Positions 56,038-63,493 of a stretch of 64,000 bases of DNA are shown in pieces. The notes under the pieces were generated by a model that saw only the letters and a list, made by a program, of their open reading frames with translations, did no database searches and was not told the origin of the DNA. The DNA lies in contig NZ_JROZ02000005.1 in the NCBI RefSeq assembly GCF_000765665.2, positions 1 through 64,000 of the forward strand. The letters are read 5' to 3'. The stretch's first letter is position 1. Each line of letters opens with the position of its first letter. Both the position numbers and the translations under genes were made by a program. Source of the stretch: Helicobacter sp. MIT 05-5293. Its GTDB lineage: Bacteria > Campylobacterota > Campylobacteria > Campylobacterales > Helicobacteraceae.

Positions 56038-57531
56038 TTACTGATATTCATCATTGAAGTATTGCGCCATAACTTCACCATTTTTAGGTATTGGAAACCA
56101 CATATGCGTTGTGGGCGTGATGTAGATTCTACTCCCTGCTCTTATTTCAATCGTGGGTTTAATCTTCGCTTGCTCTTGTATGAGCTGTTTAAAGATGTTA
56201 TTTATATCCCCTTGTGCATTTGAAAAAAGCTGCGCGGTATAGGGACTTGTGCTTGTGCCACTTTTTTGTGTGAGATTAGAGACACTTATCATAAGCCCAT
56301 TGCTTAGGGTATTTAAAAACAGACCAAGCCCATATCTCTCACCAAATTTATTATCTAAATATCCCTCTACACCATTAATTCCCCTAGAATCTGCACTCAT
56401 AGCATTTGTGAGTAAGATATTTACACCTTGAGGAGTAATCATCTCACGCCATATAATACTTAGGCGAGATTGTCCTATTTTATTATCATTTTTATAAAAT
56501 CCCATTACCTTTGTGCCACGCGGGATTAACACAACACGCCCTTGTGCAGCATAAATATCTTGTTCCACTTGTGCGGTGATAATACCCTCAATGTTGCTTA
56601 CAATAGGCGTCATTAACACAGCTGGTATAAGTCTTCCTGCTCGTATCATTCGATACAATCTATGTTCATTTGTGGCTACATCTATGTTTTGTTGATTTGA
56701 AAATCCACTATCCCCATAAAGTGAGCTTTGCTGGGCAAATATACGAGAATCTCCCCCTGCCCTCTCTCCCAATACAGCATTTTTATAAAGCTGCATTTCC
56801 TTTTGCTCTGCGAGTTTTCTTTGTCGTTGCATTTCTTGCTCTTGAAGCATTGCTTGATAAGCTGGATCGGTTATCCTTGCCTCTTCTTTTCTTGTGCGTG
56901 CTTCAATTTCCGCCATTCTTTGAGCTTCAAGCTCCCTATTGAGCCTTTCTCTCTCTTTCCTAAGCTGTTCTTCAAAAGAATTTTGTGTGCTTTGGTTGAG
57001 AAATTCCAAAAGTTGCTTTTTGTCATTGATATTAATTGGATTACCATAAGAATCTACAATGACATTACCGCTTTTATCTTTGAGATTGCCATTTTTATCG
57101 ACAAAGATAGGATTACCATTCTTATCAAGCACAGGATTTCCAAATTCATCGAGCAAAAGCGAATCCGTGCTGCCTTGTATTTTTCCATTCTTATCATAAA
57201 TGATAGGCTTACCATTAGTCCCATAAATTGGATTCCCATTCTCATCTAAAAGCACTTTTCCCAAAAGCTTTCCGTCTTTAGAGTAAAGATTACCTTCAGA
57301 ATCGACATAGATGGGATTCCCAAATTCATCAAGAATAGGATTGCCACTTTTGTCCAAAAGAATCTTTCGCCCTTTATTTTGGCTTTGTATCGAACTAATC
57401 GATTTATTTTGGTGATTCCACACATAATCACTGATAGGAAATTTACTTTCAAAAAGATAGTCGAGATTCTCTTTAACACTGCCATAGACAAAAGACAATC
57501 CTATCAGTGCAAGTCCTATCTCAATTCTCAT
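56038..57531 (-). CDS. virB10: T4SS core protein VirB10 with a short-repeat domain
   Basis: The inner-to-outer-membrane channel protein. The C-terminal third is the conserved VirB10/TrbI domain (GIITAQVEQDIYAAQGRVVLIPRGTKVMGFY and GSRIYITPTTHMWFP). The N terminus is a single hydrophobic segment (1-20). Between them, residues 58-170 hold an array of short repeats such as LLDENGNPIYG and FVDKNGNLKDKSGN, then a long coiled-coil-like Glu/Arg/Gln stretch (about 183-250). The repeat domain replaces the proline-rich linker of many VirB10 proteins. Its start overlaps the virB9 stop by four bases. Confidence 0.9.
   Translation of the reverse strand: MRIEIGLALIGLSFVYGSVKENLDYLFESKFPISDYVWNHQNKSISSIQSQNKGRKILLDKSGNPILDEFGNPIYVDSEGNLYSKDGKLLGKVLLDENGNPIYGTNGKPIIYDKNGKIQGSTDSLLLDEFGNPVLDKNGNPIFVDKNGNLKDKSGNVIVDSYGNPININDKKQLLEFLNQSTQNSFEEQLRKERERLNRELEAQRMAEIEARTRKEEARITDPAYQAMLQEQEMQRQRKLAEQKEMQLYKNAVLGERAGGDSRIFAQQSSLYGDSGFSNQQNIDVATNEHRLYRMIRAGRLIPAVLMTPIVSNIEGIITAQVEQDIYAAQGRVVLIPRGTKVMGFYKNDNKIGQSRLSIIWREMITPQGVNILLTNAMSADSRGINGVEGYLDNKFGERYGLGLFLNTLSNGLMISVSNLTQKSGTSTSPYTAQLFSNAQGDINNIFKQLIQEQAKIKPTIEIRAGSRIYITPTTHMWFPIPKNGEVMAQYFNDEYQ
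57022..57360 (-). repeat. Short tandem-like repeat region in virB10
   Basis: At least eight degenerate units with the core D-x-x-G-N-P-I or D-x-x-G-N, each about 10-11 residues, encode residues 58-170 of VirB10. At DNA level units share TTATCAA/ATCAAG-type and GGATTACC-type blocks on the plus strand, so expansion or contraction by recombination is possible. Confidence 0.75.
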
Positions 57532-58574
57532 TGCTTACCTTTTTGCACCTTTTCGCGCTCTACGCACACATAGGCTTCTCCGATTCTGATTGTAAATCTA
57601 TCAGCCACGGTTTCAGCAATGACAAAATCGCCTATCACACGCGTTTCAATCGGAGAATCTTGCTTGTCAATCACGGTATAAATACTTGGAATCTGTGGAT
57701 AGCGATTTTTGTCATACTTGAAAAAAGTGTAATTATTGTCGCTAAAGATTTCCTCTGGCACAAGCCAAGTATTTTCTTTCTTGACTTTCACTTTGTAACG
57801 CTTATAAACTTCTTTCTTTTTGACACGCAATTTATTAATACCCTCTTCCACATAAAAATATTCATCAAAAAACGGATCTTTACTTTTTTCAACAATGCTT
57901 CGCTTATCTTTGACAAACACGACAAGATGCGGATTTTTCCATGATTTAAAATCTGTGGAAAAAATATAAAACGAATAGAGTTTTCCATCATCAGTAAAAA
58001 CCGCAAGACTCGTGTCTACACCGATAAGTTTAGGGCGTATAGCTAATGTATTCTGCGAATTTGGCACTTCCAACACCTCAAAGCCTACATTATCTCCTAA
58101 AATAAAGTTTTTAATCTTTTGTGGAAATATCATTGTGCTAGTCATCGCTATGCGTGTGCGGATTTTATAGGTATTATTATCCTCATAATCTATCGTGATT
58201 GTATTTTCTGTGCCCTTGTAGTTTTTAGCAAAAAATTGCCCCTGTATAGCGTTAAGATTCTGACTTCTTACGGCTTGTTTTTTGAGTAAAATTTCTTGTT
58301 CGGTAGGCGGTTCTTGCGACTTTTGTCCTTGTGTGATAGGCATAGAGCTTGAGCTAAAGTCATGACTTGTAGAATCTAGCACAGGTTGATTTTTTCTTTG
58401 CTCTCTTTCAATCTCTCTTTGCTCTTGAATATCTTGGATTCTATTAATCGTTTCTATCATTTGCTCTTGCCCTTGCTGAATCCTCCTAGCAGCTTCATCT
58501 TGCATATCAATCGCGGATTCTCCATTGAGCATCAAAGCCAAAAGCGGAAAGCCAAAGAGTAGTTTTCTTGTCAT
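57528..58574 (-). CDS. virB9: T4SS core protein VirB9
   Basis: A 348-residue periplasmic/outer-membrane core protein. It has a signal peptide (MTRKLLFGFPLLALMLNGESA), a coiled-coil, Gln-rich stretch to about residue 120, then the VirB9 fold: beta-rich ITIDYEDNNTYKIRTRIAMTSTMIFP and the C-terminal RYPQIPSIYTVIDKQDSPIETRVIGDFVIAETVADRFTIRIGEAYVCV. It overlaps virB8 and virB10 by four bases each. Confidence 0.9.
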   Translation of the reverse strand: MTRKLLFGFPLLALMLNGESAIDMQDEAARRIQQGQEQMIETINRIQDIQEQREIEREQRKNQPVLDSTSHDFSSSSMPITQGQKSQEPPTEQEILLKKQAVRSQNLNAIQGQFFAKNYKGTENTITIDYEDNNTYKIRTRIAMTSTMIFPQKIKNFILGDNVGFEVLEVPNSQNTLAIRPKLIGVDTSLAVFTDDGKLYSFYIFSTDFKSWKNPHLVVFVKDKRSIVEKSKDPFFDEYFYVEEGINKLRVKKKEVYKRYKVKVKKENTWLVPEEIFSDNNYTFFKYDKNRYPQIPSIYTVIDKQDSPIETRVIGDFVIAETVADRFTIRIGEAYVCVEREKVQKGKQ

Positions 58575-59269
58575 TTTGATTTCTCCTGTTTGTGTGAGTT
58601 GTCATTGATAAAAATTTCTGTGAGAGCATAGTCTTCGACAATAAACCCTGTGGGGTTTCGTGGCACAGATTCAAAACTAATGCTCTGGGCCTTGAAGTCG
58701 TATTTAAGCGTGGCACGATAACGTTTTAGTTCTTTTTCTTTAGCGTTTTGAGTAATAGAGATAAAATCCACATTCGCTACGCTTTTAGACAAAACACTTA
58801 AGTTGATAATGTGGATTTCTCGATATACATCTTTATTTTGATAAATAGAGTTTTCTTGTATAACGATTCTTCTAAAAGTATCCCAAACTTTATTTGAGCT
58901 TTGATCTCTGACATCTTCATATCTTGCCTCATCATCAATACGATTAATACTCTCTCTTTTCTGCACATAACTTGCAAGGATTGACTTAAGTAATGCCTCC
59001 TCGCTCCTTATGTTAAGATTGCCTTGCTCTACACGCACAAAGTTACTTTCGGCATTAGAGAAAAACACAAGATAAGGCACATTTTGTTTCAGTGGAAGCA
59101 TCACCATTATGGCGATAATCAAAAGAGCAATAATGGCAGATTCTAAGATGATCCAAAAAAACATATACTGCTTGATATGTCGCTCTAATTTGAAAAGAAA
59201 ATTAGCGTCCTTTTTGCATTCATTATCATTATTAGCGTCCTTTTTGCATTCATTATCATTAAATGCCAT
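58571..59269 (-). CDS. virB8: T4SS inner-membrane protein VirB8
   Basis: A 232-residue bitopic protein that nucleates the secretion channel. A short cytoplasmic N terminus is followed by one membrane helix (about 37-61, MFFWIILESAIIALLIIAIMVML) and a periplasmic NTF2-like domain with IVIQENSIYQNKDVYREIHIINLSVLSK and YRATLKYDF. The cytoplasmic tail contains DNECKKDAN twice, caused by a perfect 30-bp tandem duplication in the DNA. It is four bases from the virB7-like gene. Confidence 0.9.
   Translation of the reverse strand: MAFNDNECKKDANNDNECKKDANFLFKLERHIKQYMFFWIILESAIIALLIIAIMVMLPLKQNVPYLVFFSNAESNFVRVEQGNLNIRSEEALLKSILASYVQKRESINRIDDEARYEDVRDQSSNKVWDTFRRIVIQENSIYQNKDVYREIHIINLSVLSKSVANVDFISITQNAKEKELKRYRATLKYDFKAQSISFESVPRNPTGFIVEDYALTEIFINDNSHKQEKSK
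59201..59260 (-). repeat. 30-bp perfect tandem duplication in virB8
   Basis: Two identical 30-bp copies (59201-59230 and 59231-59260) encode a repeated ten-residue block (N-D-N-E-C-K-K-D-A-N) at the VirB8 N terminus. The unit length is a multiple of three, so copy number changes would stay in frame. The identity of the copies indicates a recent event. Confidence 0.95.
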
Positions 59270-59273
59270 TGTA

Positions 59274-59405
59274 TTAACTATCCTTTTGCATATCTATCAC
59301 GATGTCATAGCACGCACAAGGGCTTTTACTTGGAATCTTTGCATTTTTATTGCTGCAAGCAGATAATGCAAAGGCTATGCAAAGTGCAAATAAAATATTT
59401 TTCAT
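59274..59405 (-). CDS. virB7: VirB7-like small lipoprotein
   Basis: A 43-residue lipoprotein between virB4 and virB8. It reads MKNILFALCIAFALSACSNK, with the lipobox LSAC and the lipid-modified Cys17, then a short mature part with three further cysteines (Cys30, Cys32 and the signal-peptide Cys9). The start overlaps the virB4 stop in a TGATG arrangement, and the stop lies four bases before virB8. VirB7 is the outer-membrane lipoprotein that stabilises VirB9, and its position and size fit. Homology cannot be proved at this length. Confidence 0.82.
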   Translation of the reverse strand: MKNILFALCIAFALSACSNKNAKIPSKSPCACYDIVIDMQKDS

Positions 59406-61843
59406 CAATTCTCCTTTTGTATGAAATGTGTGGATTGTTGCTTATCAAGATACACAGATCTCCATTCTTGCGGATAGAGTTTTTTACTCTCAATAAGCGC
59501 ATTCACATCTTCAACCTCTGAACTAAAGATTCGGAGATATTCTCCTATGCGTGATAGATTCACATCTAAGATGGCGGATTCTTCTTTGCGTTTTAAAAGC
59601 ACCCGCCTTGAAGCTTTTGTCGTATTTTGAAGAAAATTAATTTCACTATTTGTCAAAGATAACTGATCTTGTAGTCTTTCAAGTGTCCTTATGTCGCTTG
59701 TAGGGAAAATAATAATATTTGCCATATTCTCAATAAAGGCTTCAGCATTAGAGACATTTTTAAAGAAGTCTAGATTCTGCACACCCATTGTGATCACGCC
59801 ATTAATTTTTCTAATCTCCATAATCGCCTCAATAATGGCATTACACATATTCTCATCATTGAGATAATCACGCAATTCATCAATCCATATAAAAAAGCCT
59901 TTATGAGAATTTTTGGAGATATTTTTGATTTTATGAAAAAGATAAAGCGCACAAAGTGCCGATCTTTTCTTGTCCTTGAGGATAGAATCCATATTCAATA
60001 CCGAGAGTTGCTTCTCAAAGTTTAACGCATCTTGTGTGTTATCAAACAATCCACCGAGATAATCCTTAAAGCGTATCTTTAAATCATCTTGTGAATTAGG
60101 AAACTGCAAGCTATCGTAAAAATCTTTCAGCGTAAAAATATGATTAAAATCGGCTCGTTGCGTTTCTCGTATCTGCCTAATCGTTTCTCCAACAATATGG
60201 CGCAATTCATGCTCTCCTTTACCAATTTCACCCATTTCACAAAGCCAAGTTTTTAAGAAATTATTATTTTCATCAGTATCCGCAAGAGAAAAGGGATTGA
60301 GTTTAAATCCATCAAGCTCCAAATCATGATATTCCGCTCCCATATAATTTGTAAAATTGTGCATACCGCGCAGTTTGTCCATAGCAAAAATATTAATGTC
60401 GTATTTAAAAAGATTCATCATAAAAAATTGCATCAGTGTCGTTTTGCCATAACCTGTGCCACCGACTACAAGCGTATGTCCTACCGCATTTTTATTTGGA
60501 CTATCATGAAAGTTAAAGAAATAAGGACTTCCGCTTAAGTGTCTAAGGATTGTAACGGGTCGATTACCCCAACGATTGCTTTTAAAACCCAAAATATCAT
60601 TTTCAAAAGTGCAAAGTGTGCTGATGACAGAGCTTGTCTGTGTGCGGATTCTCGCATTGAGATTACCACGAGAGGGAAAAAAGCTAAAAAATAAAGCCTT
60701 GAGGTTAAAACTTTCTCTTGCCACACTAAGGTTTTGTGCTTTCAAAATAGCCAAGATGGAATTTGTCTTTGTGTTTAAATCTTCTAAACCAGATTCTGAC
60801 AACACAAGCACACTTAAAGAAAATCGCAATAGTTTTTCCCTATCGGATTTGATTTCTTGACTTAGCATCTCAAGAGCATTTTGTATAATATCCACCGCAT
60901 AAAGTTTGGCATTTTTCACTTTTTCTATGGAAGTATTTTTATCAAGAGCCTCCATATGAAAGATCAAAAAATAATCACTATTTTCACGCAAAATGGTTGT
61001 AGGCAAAATGCTTGAGAGATTTTCAGTTTCATAAGCTTTGACACTTAAAAACCTCCCGAAAATCTCCTTGCCATCATTACGCGTGAAAACAATAAAATCC
61101 TTTTTAAATGCCACATCTGAAGTGATATAAGAATCTGTGATGTTTTCATACCCATAGCGTAAATTTGTCGTTTGCATATTAGAATATGTCGCATAAAAGT
61201 TGATAATAGAATCCGCATCAAGCTGTATAGGCTTAAAATTTTCTAATCCACTTTTAATATCCTCGCACACCTCATCAAGCTTTTTTGCCTTAAATTCAAA
61301 TCGTGTTGTATTATTTTCAGAATCAATATTATTGGCAATCTGCTCTGTTGTCATTTTCTCTCTCTTAGCCTCAAAATAACCAGTGATTTTCTTAGATTTT
61401 GTCGAGACGATAAGATAATAATTGATTTGATAGGTTACAATACCGCTTTCCCATTGCTGTATAATCTCTTGCGCATAAAGATTCTGCGAAGTTGAATCAA
61501 GCTCAAAGTGTATCTTCTCTTTCCTGCAAAAGATATTGATTTCGACATTCGAATCAAGCTTGCTCCAAAAGCGATTGCGTGTATTCACAAGCTCTATTTC
61601 TCCCTCAAGAGTGATAGCTGAATAACTTATCCCCTCGATTTTAAAGGCAGCACATAGATTCCCATCTTGCGTAGCGATGTATTTATCACTATATTTTGAG
61701 GCGAGATTAGATTCTTCATTCATCGCATACACTTTTGGCTCTCGCAATGTGAGAATCCCCTCTGATTTTTCTATCGCGGCATTAATAGCCTCGTTAAACA
61801 AATCCAATTTATCGTGATTGAAAATTTTTTGAAACAATCTCAT
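59405..61843 (-). CDS. virB4: T4SS ATPase VirB4
   Basis: The 812-residue pilus-assembly and substrate-transport ATPase. Walker A VVGGTGYGKTTLMQF is near residue 457, Walker B is in KGFFIWIDELRDYL, and the conserved C-terminal segments GVITMGVQNLDFFKN and NIIIFPTSDIR follow. The N-terminal third is the VirB4 core-binding domain. It is full length compared with the family. VirB3 is separate and immediately upstream with a nine-base gap. Confidence 0.95.
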   Translation of the reverse strand: MRLFQKIFNHDKLDLFNEAINAAIEKSEGILTLREPKVYAMNEESNLASKYSDKYIATQDGNLCAAFKIEGISYSAITLEGEIELVNTRNRFWSKLDSNVEINIFCRKEKIHFELDSTSQNLYAQEIIQQWESGIVTYQINYYLIVSTKSKKITGYFEAKREKMTTEQIANNIDSENNTTRFEFKAKKLDEVCEDIKSGLENFKPIQLDADSIINFYATYSNMQTTNLRYGYENITDSYITSDVAFKKDFIVFTRNDGKEIFGRFLSVKAYETENLSSILPTTILRENSDYFLIFHMEALDKNTSIEKVKNAKLYAVDIIQNALEMLSQEIKSDREKLLRFSLSVLVLSESGLEDLNTKTNSILAILKAQNLSVARESFNLKALFFSFFPSRGNLNARIRTQTSSVISTLCTFENDILGFKSNRWGNRPVTILRHLSGSPYFFNFHDSPNKNAVGHTLVVGGTGYGKTTLMQFFMMNLFKYDINIFAMDKLRGMHNFTNYMGAEYHDLELDGFKLNPFSLADTDENNNFLKTWLCEMGEIGKGEHELRHIVGETIRQIRETQRADFNHIFTLKDFYDSLQFPNSQDDLKIRFKDYLGGLFDNTQDALNFEKQLSVLNMDSILKDKKRSALCALYLFHKIKNISKNSHKGFFIWIDELRDYLNDENMCNAIIEAIMEIRKINGVITMGVQNLDFFKNVSNAEAFIENMANIIIFPTSDIRTLERLQDQLSLTNSEINFLQNTTKASRRVLLKRKEESAILDVNLSRIGEYLRIFSSEVEDVNALIESKKLYPQEWRSVYLDKQQSTHFIQKEN

Positions 61844-61852
61844 AGCGACTTC

Positions 61853-62116
61853 TTAAGCGTAAAAAATAGAATTTGTGTTGCTTTTTAGCCTAATGATAAA
61901 AATATCATAAATATCTTCATCAAAAAACTCAAAGACAGAAAGCGCAATCAAAATGATAAAAAATAGAGGAATAGCCCACCAAACAAAAACAAGCCATAAG
62001 ATTCCCCCAACCAAAAGCGCGATAAGCAAAGAACTTCTACTTAAGCCTATGTTTGTTTTGGGGAGATAAACTTTGTCTTTTTTGGTGATTTCTCTAAAGT
62101 TTTCAATCTCTATCAT
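61853..62116 (-). CDS. virB3: T4SS protein VirB3
   Basis: An 87-residue inner-membrane protein with a short N-terminal tail (IENFREITKKDKVYLPKTNIGLSR), two closely spaced hydrophobic helices (about 29-62) and a short cytoplasmic C terminus (DEDIYDIFIIRLKS). This matches VirB3, which works with VirB4 in pilus assembly. It overlaps virB2 by four bases. Confidence 0.88.
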   Translation of the reverse strand: MIEIENFREITKKDKVYLPKTNIGLSRSSLLIALLVGGILWLVFVWWAIPLFFIILIALSVFEFFDEDIYDIFIIRLKSNTNSIFYA

Positions 62117-62418
62117 TGAAACACACTCACACCATTATTGGTTACACCCCACAACACACCGGTAATGATTGCTGTCCAAATGATCATCTTCATATTGTCT
62201 TTGATCATTTCAGGTTTGAGCTTTGCAGCAATAGCAAGAAAGCAGATCATCAATCCACCTATCACACCGACAATCAGATGAATCACCGCCATTACGACAT
62301 CTCCTGTCGAATTGATTTCTGATTGAATAGCATTTTTGAGATTCTCTCCAAATGCACCATAAAGATAGGCTTGAGCCATTATGAGTAAGAGGGTGATTTT
62401 TGCAAACATTTTCTTCAT
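62113..62418 (-). CDS. virB2: T4SS pilin VirB2
   Basis: A 101-residue pilin precursor. It has a signal peptide (MKKMFAKITLLLIMAQAYLYGAFG), then two hydrophobic helices (about 41-65 and 79-96) joined by a short basic loop (KLKPEMIKDNMK), the standard VirB2/TraA/ComB2 pattern. It is the first gene of the operon; the order virB2-3-4-7-8-9-10-11 is close to the H. pylori ComB/TFS systems with VirB11 included. Confidence 0.88.
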   Translation of the reverse strand: MKKMFAKITLLLIMAQAYLYGAFGENLKNAIQSEINSTGDVVMAVIHLIVGVIGGLMICFLAIAAKLKPEMIKDNMKMIIWTAIITGVLWGVTNNGVSVFQ

Positions 62419-62826
62419 CGCTTGTATCCTTTATGTGAATTTAGTGTTTAATTTTTATAAAAAATTCACAAAACATTAAAGGGATAAATTGCGAAAAATC
62501 CTTATCCCTCTAGGGCTTGTTTTATCCACATATTGAAAGAATAGAGATGCAAATCGACACACATTATTCTAGGTAAGCAAAGTTTATTACATTTACTTTT
62601 GTATCAATACACTTCCTTGCTTAGCGTGAATAGGGGATCATTTTGTCGTAAAATATTGCGCAATTTATCCACTTAATCAAAAACTTGACAAAATTCAATT
62701 TTGGAGAAATTTTTACTTGTTTTGAGTGATTTTGTATTGTTTAGATTTTAAAATTTAATATTTTTTGTTGTTATCAATGCGCAAAGTCGATACAAGGCTT
62801 AAAAACCAATCCACAAAGGGGTAAAA
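62419..62826. other. Non-coding divergent region of the T4SS locus
   Basis: 408 bases without a coding frame between virB2 and the divergent small secreted protein gene. It contains an 8-bp inverted repeat GTGAATTT...AAATTCAC (about 62435-62468), another, AGGGATAA...TTATCCCT (62480-62509), and two DnaA-box-like words, TTATCCACA (62522-62530) and TTATCCACT (62665-62673). It presumably carries promoters for both directions. Confidence 0.65.
62454..62459 (-). promoter_or_regulatory. Candidate -10 for the virB operon
   Basis: TATAAA on the minus strand, 36 bases upstream of the virB2 ATG, within an AT-rich stretch; the ribosome site AAAGGAT is just before the gene. It is tentative. Confidence 0.3.
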
Positions 62827-63399
62827 ATGAAAAAAATCATAGCTATTAGTGCTATAGCGGGAATTTGTGCCATAGGGGCAAACGCTCTTGATCTTAATAG
62901 TATCACAAAAGGCTTACAAAAAGGTGTAGAGGCTGGAGAAAAAGCAGGTGTAGTAAAAACACCGGAAGGAATCTATAAGGCTAATACAACCAATAAAGAC
63001 AATATCGAGGCATGTATACAATATTACCATAAAGCCAAAATTAGCTATTCGGGGCGGAGCGATTTATTTTTTCCCGATGATGGAACTCATAAGGGAAATG
63101 ATATATATACTGCTTTAGTTACTGATAGCTATGATAAAGATGAGGCAGCAGCCGTAACGAATGCTCACAAGAAAGCTAAAGAGATCCTCCAAAAAGAGGG
63201 GCTCAATATTAAGAAATACTCAAACCTCAATAAAGACCTCGTTTCTAATGCTTTATGCCAACAAGTTTTGGTAAATGGACTTGATGCTGGTAGCAAAAAA
63301 CGCTTTGCCAAAGATACAGAAAAGTATGATTGGGACTCTTTCAATCTAATGGCAAATGGGGGAGATCCACTTAGAAAGCATAACGAAAGAGGTAAATAA
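62827..63399 (+). CDS. Secreted hypothetical protein in the T4SS locus
   Basis: A 190-residue protein that I do not recognise. It has a clear signal peptide (MKKIIAISAIAGICAIGANA) and a lysine- and aspartate-rich mature part, with two cysteines in the mature region (near residues 63 and 144: IEACIQYYHK, NALCQQVLVNG) that could form a disulfide. The ribosome site is AAAGGGG. It is the first plus-strand gene of the divergent T4SS arm and is followed by the VirB5-like gene with its own promoter, so a role in secretion or pilus function is inferred from position only. Confidence 0.7.
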   Translation: MKKIIAISAIAGICAIGANALDLNSITKGLQKGVEAGEKAGVVKTPEGIYKANTTNKDNIEACIQYYHKAKISYSGRSDLFFPDDGTHKGNDIYTALVTDSYDKDEAAAVTNAHKKAKEILQKEGLNIKKYSNLNKDLVSNALCQQVLVNGLDAGSKKRFAKDTEKYDWDSFNLMANGGDPLRKHNERGK

Positions 63400-63428
63400 T
63401 TTTCTTATCCTCTTATCTCTTAAAATTA

Positions 63429-63437
63429 TGCTATAAT
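63429..63437 (+). promoter_or_regulatory. Extended -10 promoter before the VirB5-like gene
   Basis: TGCTATAAT is a perfect extended -10 (TGnTATAAT), 57 bases upstream of the ATG at 63494. The predicted leader is about 50 bases. The leader's CATCTT at about 63473 is complementary to AAGATG at the start codon, so a weak start-codon hairpin is possible. Confidence 0.55.
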
Positions 63438-63493
63438 CTTTCAGAGATCAAAAGAAACAAACTCATCTTGACTTCTACTTTCAAGGAGAAAAG

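Noticed and set aside
57022-57360. virB10 repeats as a CRISPR-like array
   Set aside because: The units are short, degenerate, contiguous and in frame, with no spacers and no cas genes nearby.
62522-62673. Chromosomal replication origin from two DnaA-box-like words
   Set aside because: Only two words are present, there is no dnaA gene nearby and no clear unwinding element; kept only as a weak regulatory observation.
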